Shown piece by piece: positions 9,593 to 18,202 of a stretch of 64,000 bases of DNA (its first letter is position 1; each line of letters opens with the position of its first letter). Made by a program: the position numbers and the translations under genes. A model generated the notes under the pieces. It ran no database searches. It was not told the DNA's origin and saw only the letters and a list, made by a program, of their open reading frames with translations. Source of the stretch: an uncultured Erythrobacter sp. (GTDB lineage: Bacteria; Pseudomonadota; Alphaproteobacteria; Sphingomonadales; Sphingomonadaceae); contig CANLVN010000003.1 in assembly GCA_947494705.1 (NCBI GenBank), forward strand, positions 558,001 to 622,000. Reading direction: 5' to 3'.

Positions 9593-11356
9593 AGAATCTG
9601 CGACGGAGGTGCGCAGCTTGGGCGGTGACTTGAGGCCACCATCGATTTCGAGCCGCTCGCGATATTCGTCGCGCTTCTCGTGGATCGAGGCGATGACCGG
9701 ACCCATCGCGAAGCCGATGTCGACCAGAACCGCTTCGGACAATTGCAGCGAACTCTCGAGCGTTTCGGGCACTGCGTGGCTGGCTCCCGCACGGTAGAGT
9801 TGCGCAGCGTGTTCGGTGTCGCGGGCGCGCGCAACGATTAGCAGGTCGGGATAATCGCTGCGCAACTTGCCCACGAGGCGTTGTGCCAGAACCGGCTCGT
9901 CCATGGTGAGGACCACGGCTGAGGCCGTTTCGATTCCGAGCCCCAACAGCGAATCGCCGCGGGCCGCATCGCCGAACGTCGCGCGATAGGCATCGCGTTT
10001 GGCCCGGTCGATCAAGTCGGGATCTGAGTCCAGGATCACATAGGGTTGGCCATGCGCGCTCAGCATGTCGGCGATCAAACGGCCCACGCGCCCGCCGCCG
10101 ATAATGATGACGCGTGCCGCGTCTTCGTTGTCCTCTTCAGGCAATTCGGGGGCGGCTTCGATCCGGCGGGCAATGACCCTGCCCAGTTTCGCAAGCAGGG
10201 GCGTGACTGTCAGCCCGATGGCGGTGACGATCTGCCAGAATTGCGCAGTTTCGGTGTCGATCACCAGCGCGCTGGTCGCCGCGGCGAGCACGATCAGGGT
10301 CGTTTCCGAGGGGCTGGCCATCAGGACGCCGGTTTCGGCCGCGGTGCTGCGCCGAGCGCCCATCATTTTGAGCAAGGTGCCGGTAATGATCGCCTTGAAA
10401 GCCAACACACCAACCACCGCAGCGGCAATCTCGCCAAAGTTGTTCCAGATTTGCATCAGGTCGATGCTCATGCCGATGGTGATCAGGAAAACACCGAGCG
10501 CCAGTCCCTTAAACGGCTCCATGATGCTTTCGACTTCGCTGTGATATTCGGTCTCGGCGATCAGCAGGCCAGCGATCAGCGCGCCGACGATGGGTGACAG
10601 GCCGGTGGCGGCGGTTGCAAGGCTTGCGCCGATAACCACGAGAAGCGAGGCGGCAAGGAACAGTTCGGGGCTCTTGGTGCGCGCGGCCTGACCGAACAGG
10701 CGGGGGAGGGCAAACCGGCCCACCACCAGCAGTGCGATGATGACAAGGCCGCCTTGGATCAGCGTGCTGGTAAGACCACTGACTCCTTCCGCAGAAGCAT
10801 TTGGAGCGAGCGCGCCGAGTATGAAGATGATCGGGACGATCATGATATCTTCGAACAACAGCATTGAGAGCGCGGCGCGGCCGACCGGGCTTTTTGTCCC
10901 GGATATAGGCAGCACGATTGCGGTCGAGGAGAATGCCAGCGCAAAGCCGAGGGCCATCGCTGCCGTCGTGTCCATGCCGTTGTAATAGCCGAAAAACACG
11001 GCGGAAATGCTGCCGATGATGAGCAGTTCGAGGCTGCCTAGGCCGAACACCAGTTTGCGCAATTGCCACAGGCGGTTGAACGACAGCTCCAGCCCGATGG
11101 CGAACAGCAAGAGGATGATCCCGAAATCCGCAAAGGGCGTCAATCGATCCGGGTCGGATATGGTAATCCAGTAGAGCCACTCATACTGGCCGACCATAGC
11201 GCCGAGCCCGAACGGGCCGACGAGCACTCCGATCAGGATGAAGCCGATGATCGGCGTTATGCGGAACCGTGTAAAGACCGGGATGACTATACCCGCCGCG
11301 CCTAAAATGACGAGCGCGTCGGACATCATCGGGGACATTGAAAGTTCGCCAGCCAT
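9590..11356 (-). CDS. CPA2-family monovalent cation:proton antiporter with TrkA-N domain (KefB/KefC/YbaL-like)
   Basis: This 588-aa inner-membrane protein has two parts. Residues about 10-390 form 11-12 hydrophobic segments of the Na+/H+ exchanger fold, including GFILIGVLVGPFGLG, FADFGIILLLFAIGLELS and ALGFALAFSSTAIVLP. Residues about 415-550 form a cytoplasmic Rossmann RCK/TrkA-N domain with the nucleotide loop IIIGGGRVGRLIADML. This architecture exchanges K+ or Na+ for protons under nucleotide control. The Kef-type ligand partner (KefF/KefG) is not beside it, so glutathione gating cannot be claimed. ATG 11356 has no obvious Shine-Dalgarno; the ATG six codons later (MSPMMSDALVIL) is an alternative start. 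It runs away from the GNAT-nitrilase gene with a 48-bp gap, possibly co-transcribed. Confidence 0.88.
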   Translation of the reverse strand: MAGELSMSPMMSDALVILGAAGIVIPVFTRFRITPIIGFILIGVLVGPFGLGAMVGQYEWLYWITISDPDRLTPFADFGIILLLFAIGLELSFNRLWQLRKLVFGLGSLELLIIGSISAVFFGYYNGMDTTAAMALGFALAFSSTAIVLPISGTKSPVGRAALSMLLFEDIMIVPIIFILGALAPNASAEGVSGLTSTLIQGGLVIIALLVVGRFALPRLFGQAARTKSPELFLAASLLVVIGASLATAATGLSPIVGALIAGLLIAETEYHSEVESIMEPFKGLALGVFLITIGMSIDLMQIWNNFGEIAAAVVGVLAFKAIITGTLLKMMGARRSTAAETGVLMASPSETTLIVLAAATSALVIDTETAQFWQIVTAIGLTVTPLLAKLGRVIARRIEAAPELPEEDNEDAARVIIIGGGRVGRLIADMLSAHGQPYVILDSDPDLIDRAKRDAYRATFGDAARGDSLLGLGIETASAVVLTMDEPVLAQRLVGKLRSDYPDLLIVARARDTEHAAQLYRAGASHAVPETLESSLQLSEAVLVDIGFAMGPVIASIHEKRDEYRERLEIDGGLKSPPKLRTSVADS

Positions 11357-11404
11357 GTCAGGCTTCTATCGCGCTCTTACGGGACTGTCATCAACTGGTG
11401 CAGG

Positions 11405-13045
11405 TCATCCACCACCATGCCCGCGCGCAACACCCGGTAGCGAGGGCGTGCCACCCTCTTCTTCGCCCAGAGAGTCCGAGATATTGCCCACACGCTTGTC
11501 CCATTCGATGCGATAAAGATCGAAGCGGCGGTCTGCGAGGTTCTGTACGGTCCCCTCGGCGCGCGCCCATTGCAGGTCGGCGAGGTTCACGTCGCTGATC
11601 GTCAGCGTTTCGACATTCTCCGAAGCCTCAGCCGCGATACCGTCGCGTGCGAACGGGAAGTCGCAGGGGGTGAGGATGCAGCTTTGCGCGTACTGGATGT
11701 CCATGTTTGCGACATTGGGGAGGTTGCCGACATTGCCGGACATGACCACGTAGCACTGGTTCTCGATCGCACGGGCCTGCGCACAGTAGCGAACCCGCAT
11801 GTAACCCTGGCGGCTATCGGTGCAGAAGGGCACGAAGATGATGCGCGCGCCTTCGTCGACGAGGCGGCGGGCAAGCTCGGGAAACTCGCTGTCGTAACAG
11901 ATAAGCACGCCGATCGGGCCGCAATCGGTGGGGATAGCGTCAATGGAGTCGCCGCCCTTGATGTTCCACCAATAGGCCTCGTTGGGCGTGGGGTGGATCT
12001 TCTCCTGCGAATAGATCGATCCATCGCGCAGGCAGACATAGGCGACGTTGTGGATGTCGCCGTCGGGCATGCGGGTAGGGTGCGATCCGCCGATAATGTT
12101 GATGTTGTAGGCGAGCGCCATTTCGCTGAGTGCGTTGCGGATTTTCGGCGTGTACTCGGACAGTGCCTCGATCGCTTCCTGCGGGCTGAGTTCGTCCTCT
12201 TCGGCGCTCAGCAACATCAGGGTGAACAGCTCCGGGAAAACGATGAAGTCGCTTTCATAATCCGCTGCAACATCAACGAAGTATTTCACGCTTCGCATGA
12301 ATTCGTCGAAGTCTTTTACCGCGCGCGCCTGAAGCTGGCAGGTGGCGATGCGAACGCCCTCCACATCGCGCGGCAGGCGGTGCTTGGGCGGGGCATCGGC
12401 ATCGACATACGGGTTGCGCCAGACCATGCGCACGGCGTTTCCGCGTGAGGCCTTGTCCTCGGGAAGGTACTTCAGGAGGATTCCGTCGGGTTCGAACCCG
12501 TTGGCCAGCTGGAAACGCAGGACGGGGTCGTGGACCTTCCCCTCGAGGATCAGGTCGAGATATTCCTCCGGGGTCTCCGCCCGATTGTTCTTGCGCCGCG
12601 TGGCCCGCGCATAGCCGGGCATGCGTCCGCCGAACACGATGCCGGTCAGGTCTAGTCGCTCGGCCAGCGCACGGCGTTCTTCGTAAAGCCGCCGCCCGAG
12701 CCGCGTTCCGCGCACCTTGGGATCGACGCACAACTCGTAGCCGTAAAGCCAGTCCCCGGTTGGGTCGTGGCGCGAGCCGAAGCCGTTGCCGGTCACCTCG
12801 TCCCAGGTGTGGTTCGACAGTGCAACATCAGCATCGAGCCGCATCGAGGCGCAATAGCCGACGATTTTCCCGTCGAGCTTGGCGACGAAGCAGCCATCGG
12901 CGTAATTGTTGATTTGTCCGCGTATCTCGCCCTGCGTGTAGGCGGGCAGATCGGCATAGGCTCGCCGGACGAGGTCGCCGATGGCGCGCACGTCCTTGAG
13001 CTTGGCCTGCCTTACCTCAAGCCGTGCTTTCGAACCGCTCGCCAT
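11405..13045 (-). CDS. GNAT acetyltransferase / carbon-nitrogen hydrolase fusion
   Basis: This 546-aa cytoplasmic protein joins two enzyme domains. Residues about 8-215 are GNAT-like, with the acetyl-CoA loop region YELCVDPKVRGTRLGRRLYEERRAL. Residues about 230-520 are a nitrilase-superfamily domain with the Glu-Lys-Cys triad visible as FPELF, EKIHPTP and LICYDSEFPE. The fusion is a known conserved family, but the substrate is not established; an amide hydrolase acting on an acylated or acyl-accepting small molecule is a guess. All three nitrilase catalytic residues are intact. Its stop is 48 bp from the antiporter start, and the upstream gene (icd) ends 23 bp before its start, so a loose operon icd-fusion-antiporter is possible. 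Confidence 0.9.
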   Translation of the reverse strand: MASGSKARLEVRQAKLKDVRAIGDLVRRAYADLPAYTQGEIRGQINNYADGCFVAKLDGKIVGYCASMRLDADVALSNHTWDEVTGNGFGSRHDPTGDWLYGYELCVDPKVRGTRLGRRLYEERRALAERLDLTGIVFGGRMPGYARATRRKNNRAETPEEYLDLILEGKVHDPVLRFQLANGFEPDGILLKYLPEDKASRGNAVRMVWRNPYVDADAPPKHRLPRDVEGVRIATCQLQARAVKDFDEFMRSVKYFVDVAADYESDFIVFPELFTLMLLSAEEDELSPQEAIEALSEYTPKIRNALSEMALAYNINIIGGSHPTRMPDGDIHNVAYVCLRDGSIYSQEKIHPTPNEAYWWNIKGGDSIDAIPTDCGPIGVLICYDSEFPELARRLVDEGARIIFVPFCTDSRQGYMRVRYCAQARAIENQCYVVMSGNVGNLPNVANMDIQYAQSCILTPCDFPFARDGIAAEASENVETLTISDVNLADLQWARAEGTVQNLADRRFDLYRIEWDKRVGNISDSLGEEEGGTPSLPGVARGHGGG

Positions 13046-13068
13046 CGATCAAACCGGGACTGGACCGA

Positions 13069-14289
13069 TCAGGCCCAGTTCGCCATTTCCTTTTCAAGGT
13101 TGGTGACGATTGCTTCGAAGAATTGCTCGGTCGTCAGCCAGTTCTGACCCGGACCGATCAGCAGCGCGAGATCCTTTGTCATCTGGCCGTTCTCGACCGT
13201 CTGGATGCAGACCCGCTCAAGCGTCTCGGCGAACTTCACCACATCTGGCGTCTCGTCGAACTTGCCGCGATACATGAGGCCGCGCGTCCATGCGAAGATC
13301 GAGGCGATCGGGTTAGTCGAGGTCGCCTTGCCCTGCTGGTGCTGGCGATAGTGGCGGGTGACGGTGCCGTGCGCCGCTTCCGCTTCTACGGTCTTGCCAT
13401 CGGGTGTCATCAGCACCGAGGTCATCAGGCCGAGCGAGCCGAACCCTTGTGCAACGGTGTCGGACTGCACGTCGCCGTCGTAATTCTTACAGGCCCAGAC
13501 GAACTTGCCCGACCACTTGAGCGCCGAGGCGACCATGTCGTCGATCAGGCGGTGTTCGTAGGTGATACCAGCGGCATCGAACTTGTCCTTGAACTCGGTC
13601 TGGTAGACCTCTTCGAACAGATCCTTGAAGCGGCCATCATACTTCTTGAGGATGGTATTCTTGGTCGAGAGGTAGACCGGCCACTTGCGGTCGAGGCCGT
13701 AATTCATCGAGGCGCGGGCAAAGGCGCGGATCGAATCATCGAGGTTGTACATCGCCATTGCGACGCCGCTCGACTGGAATTCGAACACGTCCAGATCGAT
13801 TTTCTCGCCATCTTCGCCCTCAAACACGAGGCGCAGCTTGCCAGGACCGGGGATCAGTGTGTCCTTCGCGCGATACTGGTCACCGAAAGCGTGGCGGCCG
13901 ACGACGATCGGATGGGTCCAGCCTGGAACGAGGCGCGGCACGTTGTCGATCACGATTGGCTCGCGGAAGACCACGCCGCCAAGGATGTTGCGGATTGTGC
14001 CGTTGGGGCTCACCCACATCTTCTTGAGGTCGAATTCTTCGACGCGCTGCTCGTCAGGCGTGATGGTTGCGCATTTGACGCCGACGCCGTGTTCCTTGAT
14101 CGCGTTGGCGGCATCGACGGTGATCTGGTCGTCGGTCTCGTCGCGCTTTTCGATCGAGAGGTCGTAATATTTCAGGTCGACATCGAGATAAGGCAGGATC
14201 AGCCGCTCGCGGATCCATTGCCAGATGATCTTCGTCATCTCATCGCCGTCGAGTTCGACGACCGGGTTCTTGACCTGAATTTTCTGCAT
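13069..14289 (-). CDS. icd: NADP-dependent isocitrate dehydrogenase
   Basis: This enzyme oxidatively decarboxylates isocitrate to 2-oxoglutarate with NADP+, in the TCA cycle. The 406-aa sequence [28 protein letters not shown]... belongs to the dimeric, eukaryote-like type II subfamily usual in alphaproteobacteria, not the E. coli type. Signature parts include [12 protein letters not shown] (substrate loop), [28 protein letters not shown], and the metal/NADP region [24 protein letters not shown] followed by [31 protein letters not shown]. Length is normal. A 431-aa ORF on the opposite strand here is a codon-bias shadow. Confidence 0.97.
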   Translation of the reverse strand: MQKIQVKNPVVELDGDEMTKIIWQWIRERLILPYLDVDLKYYDLSIEKRDETDDQITVDAANAIKEHGVGVKCATITPDEQRVEEFDLKKMWVSPNGTIRNILGGVVFREPIVIDNVPRLVPGWTHPIVVGRHAFGDQYRAKDTLIPGPGKLRLVFEGEDGEKIDLDVFEFQSSGVAMAMYNLDDSIRAFARASMNYGLDRKWPVYLSTKNTILKKYDGRFKDLFEEVYQTEFKDKFDAAGITYEHRLIDDMVASALKWSGKFVWACKNYDGDVQSDTVAQGFGSLGLMTSVLMTPDGKTVEAEAAHGTVTRHYRQHQQGKATSTNPIASIFAWTRGLMYRGKFDETPDVVKFAETLERVCIQTVENGQMTKDLALLIGPGQNWLTTEQFFEAIVTNLEKEMANWA

Positions 14290-14405
14290 GGTGTGTCCTA
14301 TCCCCTGGACTGGAATTGAATGTTGATGGCGGCTCTAGCAGAGGCGTCGCGAGGTGCAAGCGGTGCAGCAAACCCTGCCCGAAAGCGCGCTGAAAACGGC
14401 CCGCT

Positions 14406-15101
14406 TCAGAAGGGCCACAACTCTTCAACCAGAGCAGGTGGTGTCTCAAGCGCTATATTTTCCTTGCGCGCGATGAAAGGGCATTCGCGCACATGTTTTC
14501 CGTCAAGCGCGCAATCGAGCATGAACTGCGCGAGATCGGCGCGACGTGTGCGCAGCTTGCCGCCGGGAAGATCCTGTGTCGACACTTCGAAATCGCCGGT
14601 ATGCGAGCGGCTCAGTAGCCAGCCGGGACGCACGGCGGTCCATTGGATGTCGTCGCACACCCGCAAAACCCTCTCCATTTCGCCCATCTGGCGGAATATG
14701 CGGTCAAGCGGACGGGTCGCGGCCCTGAACCACATCGGTACGCTCGCATCGGGATCGGCAAAGGCAGCGGATATGACGACCAATCGCTTTACTCCTGCCT
14801 TGCGCATCGCGCTGACCATGTTGACCGCGCTTTCTGTGTAAAGCGGCGGCGGGTTCATGATCGTTTGCGGATCGCGTGGCAGGCCGATGGCGCTGATCAC
14901 ACAGTCAACTCCGTCGAACAGGTCGGTGTCGAGCGGATCGAGCACGTTGGCCTCGCGCTTTTCGAGCCGCGCATGGTCGCGAAAGCCTTCAGGAAAGTCG
15001 CGCTCCGACGCGCGGACTTCGAGTCCCCGGTCGAGAGCTTGATCGAGGACGTGCGACCCGGTTTCGCCAGTGGCGCCGAAGAGAAGAATGCGTTTTGTCA
15101 T
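14406..15101 (-). CDS. NAD(P)-binding oxidoreductase, atypical short-chain dehydrogenase
   Basis: This 231-aa single-domain Rossmann protein has an N-terminal dinucleotide loop ILLFGATGETGSHVLDQAL. Further motifs are the NAD-binding strand VDCVISAIGLP, the helix SAVNMVSAMRKAGVKRLVVISA, and WTAVRPGWLL. These are typical of NmrA/HSCARG-like or divinyl-reductase-like 'NAD(P)H-binding' proteins rather than classic SDRs: the usual Tyr-x3-Lys pair is not seen. The role may be redox sensing or small-molecule reduction; the substrate cannot be deduced. It is separated from icd by 116 bp and stands upstream of it on the same strand. Confidence 0.8.
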   Translation of the reverse strand: MTKRILLFGATGETGSHVLDQALDRGLEVRASERDFPEGFRDHARLEKREANVLDPLDTDLFDGVDCVISAIGLPRDPQTIMNPPPLYTESAVNMVSAMRKAGVKRLVVISAAFADPDASVPMWFRAATRPLDRIFRQMGEMERVLRVCDDIQWTAVRPGWLLSRSHTGDFEVSTQDLPGGKLRTRRADLAQFMLDCALDGKHVRECPFIARKENIALETPPALVEELWPF

Positions 15102-15223
15102 GCTCTCTACAACCGAGGAGCGGCGATTGGGTGCCGAGCAGTATGTGCGAAAACACGCAAACAGCGTTGCGCGGCGCTCAAACCGACGAGAACAACGTCA
15201 TTTTTTCTAGGGGAGGGAGATGA

Positions 15224-15298
15224 TGGTGGGCGTAGGAAGAGTTGAACTTCCGACCCCTGCGATGTCAACACAGTGCTCTACCACTGAGCTATACGCCC
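15224..15298 (-). tRNA. tRNA-Val (anticodon GAC), CCA encoded
   Basis: Read on the minus strand: acceptor GGGCGTA pairs with TACGCCC, the D-arm is GCTCAGTGGTAGAGC, and the anticodon stem CTGTG/CGCAG encloses loop TTGACAT with anticodon GAC. The T-arm contains GTTCAACTC, and the 3' end is A-CCA encoded in the DNA. The cloverleaf is complete. Confidence 0.95.
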
Positions 15299-15346
15299 AC
15301 ACGCATCATCAATTGTCCCGCGGCACCAGGTCCGATGGGAAGCGGG

Positions 15347-15375
15347 CAGTTAGCGAACCCTTATCCGCGATGCAA
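15347..15375 (-). promoter_or_regulatory. Candidate promoter of tRNA-Val
   Basis: TTGCAT, 17 nt, TAACTG on the minus strand, with the -10 ending about 48 nt before the tRNA 5' end. The spacing is right and the -35 is fair, but the -10 is weak; position is the main support. Confidence 0.35.
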
Positions 15376-15407
15376 GCGATTCGCGCCGTGGTTCGCCGAA
15401 AATGTTC

Positions 15408-15812
15408 TCAGCCTTGGATCGCGCGCGCATCCTCGAACACGCGTTCCACCTCCAGCACGAGATCGCGCAGGTGGAATGGCTTGGACAACACCTTGGCATG
15501 CGGTTGTTCGCGGCTTGCGCGCAGCGATACCGCGGCAAAGCCGGTGATGAACATCACCTTGGTCCGTGGCGAAACCTCCGCGCATCGCTGCGCGAGTTCG
15601 ATCCCATCCATTTCGGGCATCACAATGTCCGAAAGCAGCAGGTCGAACTCTTCGCTCTCCAGCAATGGCAAGGCATCGGTCCCGCGATCGACGCTGACGA
15701 CTTCGTAGCCTGCTTTTTCGAGCGCACGCACGAGATAAGCGCGCATGGCGTCCTCATCCTCGGCGAGGAGAATCCGTTGTCGCGAGCTTTCGGGGGAGTG
15801 AATTGAATTCAT
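15408..15812 (-). CDS. cpdR: Single-domain response regulator, CpdR-like
   Basis: This 134-aa protein consists almost entirely of one receiver domain. The acidic pocket is LLAEDEDA, the phospho-acceptor lies in LLLSDIVMPEMDG, the Thr/Ser switch in VMFITGFA, and the Lys in VLSKPF. No output domain is present. The sequence style and size fit CpdR, which when unphosphorylated directs CtrA to ClpXP in the CckA-ChpT pathway; a CckA-like kinase is in this window. The ORF extends to 15860, but ATG 15812 (MNSIHSPESSRQRILLAEDE) is preceded by a GAGG and gives the expected length. It is divergent from the next gene. A generic stand-alone receiver cannot be excluded. Confidence 0.75.
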   Translation of the reverse strand: MNSIHSPESSRQRILLAEDEDAMRAYLVRALEKAGYEVVSVDRGTDALPLLESEEFDLLLSDIVMPEMDGIELAQRCAEVSPRTKVMFITGFAAVSLRASREQPHAKVLSKPFHLRDLVLEVERVFEDARAIQG

Positions 15813-15996
15813 GTCCGCCACATACCTCAATCCACTTAAGAAATCTTTCTTCGACCACACAGATTGTCACCTGTGCCCTCATTTGAGACGGATTGAAGAT
15901 CGTGGTGGAGAACGCAGGTTAACATCGGTGCGCATGATTTGCGGGCGTACCCACATCGGCCTTTACACGGACACGGGAAAGCGGCAGCACCGATTC

Positions 15997-16998
15997 ATGC
16001 CTGCATTCCCGCTATCTTCATCCGGAAAGCCGTCGAACGACGTGTTTCCCGGCGACCTGATAACGCGCAGGGGAGGGCGCATCTCAGCCAACGAGGATGC
16101 TGCGGCCTTTATCCATGTCGCACCGCGCATGATGCCATTGCCGGTGCTGGTTTCCGTGCCGCATGCAGGAAGGTCCTATCCCGAGAATGTGCTGGCCAAT
16201 ATGCGCGATCCGCAACTCAGCCAGCTTCGGCTAGAGGATCGGCACGTCGATGCGCTGGGAGTGGAGATTGCGCGGGCCACCGGGACCGGACTGCTTGTGT
16301 CGCATGCACCGCGCGCGATGGTCGACCTCAACCGGGCGGAAGACGACGTCGACTGGGAAATGATCGCGCCGAGCCGGGAAGATGAGCCGCGGGCTCGCCG
16401 TACGGCGGCGGGGCCTGTAGGTACCAATGCACGGGCACGCAGCGGGTTGGGGCTGGTGCCGCGCCGTTTGCCGGGATTCGGAGAAATCTGGCGCCAGCGC
16501 CTCGACCGCGAGGAACTGGACCGCCGGATCAGGGAAGTTCACCAGAGCTATCACGAATTCCTGGGACAGGAACTGGCGCGCATCCGTGACGAATGGGGCG
16601 CGGCCTTGCTGATCGATCTGCATTCGATGCCGCCGCTGCGCCCTACAGATGGCGAAACCGCCGCGCCACGCATCGTGCTGGGCGACCGGTTCGGTGCGAG
16701 TTGTCACAACGCTCTGATCTCCAGGGCTTTCGGGTATCTGGACCGAGAGGGCTGCGCGGCCGCGCACAACCGACCTTATTCGGGCGGTTATGTCCTCGAT
16801 CGCCACGCCGATCCGCGCAATGCGATCCACGCAGTGCAGATCGAGGTGTGTCGCTCCGCCTATCTCGACATCGGCCTGTCGAAGCCGAGCGCCGCGCTCG
16901 GCCCGTTGGCAAAGATGCTGGCTGGCCTGGTCCGCGAGCTGGGTGCGCAAACAGCCGGTCTGGGTAATCGCGGCGATATGCCGCAGGCAGCGGAATAA
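15997..16998 (+). CDS. N-formylglutamate amidohydrolase family protein
   Basis: This is a metal-dependent amidohydrolase of the FGase/HutG group, which releases formate from N-formyl-L-glutamate in histidine breakdown. The sequence contains the family motifs VLVSVPHAGRSYPENV, RLEDRHVDALG, APRAMVDLNRAEDDVDWEM, LLIDLHSMPP and NRPYSGGYVLDRHADP. The ORF track starts at 15811, but the first 62 residues are unlike the family and overlap the divergent cpdR leader. ATG 15997 (333 aa) gives a more usual length; ATG 15934 is another option. No hut genes are nearby, so the physiological substrate is uncertain; many sphingomonad members stand alone like this. Confidence 0.85.
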   Translation: MPAFPLSSSGKPSNDVFPGDLITRRGGRISANEDAAAFIHVAPRMMPLPVLVSVPHAGRSYPENVLANMRDPQLSQLRLEDRHVDALGVEIARATGTGLLVSHAPRAMVDLNRAEDDVDWEMIAPSREDEPRARRTAAGPVGTNARARSGLGLVPRRLPGFGEIWRQRLDREELDRRIREVHQSYHEFLGQELARIRDEWGAALLIDLHSMPPLRPTDGETAAPRIVLGDRFGASCHNALISRAFGYLDREGCAAAHNRPYSGGYVLDRHADPRNAIHAVQIEVCRSAYLDIGLSKPSAALGPLAKMLAGLVRELGAQTAGLGNRGDMPQAAE

Positions 16999-17035
16999 CG
17001 GGTTTTCTTGTCTTGGCTCGTGGGAGCGAGAGGCC

Positions 17036-17147
17036 AAAAAAAGGCCACCTCTCGCGTAAAGGGGGAAAGCAAGAGGTGGCCAGGTTCAGGGAGGATAGCG
17101 CCCCGAAGGGCGCGTCCCGGACGGCGAATGAGGGGGTAGCCGTCCGT
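17036..17147 (-). ncRNA. Candidate small RNA with three hairpins and CU-rich single strands
   Basis: On the minus strand, between convergent genes, three hairpins follow one another. SL1 is CGGACGGC-N13-GCCGTCCG with loop TACCCCCTCATTC. SL2 is GCGCCC-TTCG-GGGCGC, a very stable UUCG tetraloop. After a single-stranded TATCCTCCCTGAACCT comes SL3, GGCCACCTCT-N19-AGAGGTGGCC, whose 3' arm is followed directly by T7, a textbook rho-independent terminator. No ORF of note fits. CU-rich loops able to pair with Shine-Dalgarno sequences are a known theme in alphaproteobacterial trans-acting sRNAs. A promoter-like TTGAAC-N17-TATCTT lies just upstream. Alternatively it is a processed 3' UTR of the SapC-family gene. 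No family match could be tested. Confidence 0.6.
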
Positions 17148-17153
17148 GCGTTT

Positions 17154-17182
17154 AAGATAAGAAAAGGGCGGCCTACGTTCAA
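17154..17182 (-). promoter_or_regulatory. Candidate promoter of the small RNA
   Basis: TTGAAC (17182-17177), 17 nt, TATCTT (17159-17154) on the minus strand. The -35 lies in the loop of the upstream terminator hairpin, so termination of the SapC transcript and initiation of the sRNA would overlap physically. The predicted start is near 17147, at the foot of SL1. Confidence 0.4.
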
Positions 17183-17196
17183 TACGTAGGCCGCCC
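17160..17196 (-). terminator. Rho-independent terminator of the SapC-family gene
   Basis: A perfect 13-bp stem, GGGCGGCCTACGT with ACGTAGGCCGCCC, encloses a 5-nt loop, followed on the minus strand by TTTTCTTATCTT. It lies 58 bp after the SapC-family stop. Confidence 0.85.
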
Positions 17197-17254
17197 AAGA
17201 ATTTTCGCATTTGGCGGCATCAGTGGCACGCCGCGTCGCAGAACGCCGAACTGC

Positions 17255-18067
17255 TTACATTGAGCCGTTCGGAATTTCCGGCGTTTCCGCATCAGGCATC
17301 GGCACCTTGCCCTGCGCACTTTGACGCTCGAAAACCTGACGCATCAGGTTCAATGAGAACAGGTGCGCGTGGATCAGCATCAGCATGCCGCTCTTGTTCA
17401 GCGCATCGACCGTCTCGCTGGGCAGTTCGCGAAGCTTCTGTTCGTCGATCATGCGGAAACCGCGATAGACGAAAGGCTTGTCGGGCATGTCGTTGCGGGT
17501 GATCGCGATCTCGCCATCCATCATGATGTCGAGCTTCTTGATTTCTTCGAGGAAGGCGCGGGTACGCTGGCCCGATTCCTCGAAGCGCTTGCAGAATTCG
17601 AGCACGCCGTTGGTGTATTCGGTCGGCTTTTTCGCGCCGTCATCACCGTCTTCGAACAGCGCCTGGCCTTCCTTGTCCTTGCCCACGACGTTAGCCGATG
17701 GGTCGAAGCACAGTGACATGTCCTCGCTGTTCTGGTTGAGGCGCGCGAGGATGAACGGATAGCGGCGGATGTAGGCGGGCACATAAAGGCCGGCTTGCAG
17801 CTTACCGTTCTCTTCCATGAAGGTGTTGACGCCTTCATTGAGGCCCATCAGCGCGATCGGCAGCGGATTATCGCCGGCGGTGAAGACGATCGGGTAACTG
17901 CGCTGCGCATCGACGAATTCGTCTACGGTGAGCGGGATAGCGTGGCTGTCGGCGACGAAACCTGCATCTTCGAACGGGCCGACTTTCCAGTCGGCGTGGT
18001 CCTTGGAATTGAGCGGAAGCAGGTCCTTGTAGAACAGCGGAAGTTGCGGCTGCGGCGCGGTGGCCAT
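17255..18067 (-). CDS. SapC family protein
   Basis: This 270-aa protein (MATAPQPQLPLFYKDLLPLNSKDHADWKV...) has the features of the SapC family: RSYPIVFTAGDNPLPIALMGLNEGVN near the N-terminus, then YVPAYIRRYPFILA, and KLRELPSETVDALNKSGMLMLIHAHLFSLNLM near the end. The family was named after a Campylobacter S-layer locus, but in proteobacteria its role is not established. No signal peptide is visible from ATG 18067. That start is preceded by GGAGAGATTTCC; the longer ORF to 18190 lacks such support. A strong terminator and the sRNA candidate follow the gene. Confidence 0.85.
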   Translation of the reverse strand: MATAPQPQLPLFYKDLLPLNSKDHADWKVGPFEDAGFVADSHAIPLTVDEFVDAQRSYPIVFTAGDNPLPIALMGLNEGVNTFMEENGKLQAGLYVPAYIRRYPFILARLNQNSEDMSLCFDPSANVVGKDKEGQALFEDGDDGAKKPTEYTNGVLEFCKRFEESGQRTRAFLEEIKKLDIMMDGEIAITRNDMPDKPFVYRGFRMIDEQKLRELPSETVDALNKSGMLMLIHAHLFSLNLMRQVFERQSAQGKVPMPDAETPEIPNGSM

Positions 18068-18202
18068 GGAAATCTCTCCGAAATCTGCGGATGGTAAACT
18101 GGTGGTCGCGAGTGGTTGCGAAGAGAGGCGAGCGCCTCCCTGCGCGTGCGCGATGGCGGGGGCTTTAGGCGCTGATTGTGGCCGGTGCAAGTTCGCTGCG
18201 TT

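Noticed and set aside
13024-14319. 431-aa + strand ORF opposite icd
   Set aside because: Shadow frame caused by GC-rich third positions; the minus-strand frame is an unmistakable isocitrate dehydrogenase. The same applies to the long antisense ORFs over rpsA, ffh, aroA, accD and purB.
15185-15212. GACG-N7-CGTC followed by T6 near tRNA-Val as a terminator
   Set aside because: Only a 4-bp stem and on the plus strand, where no transcript is expected to end.
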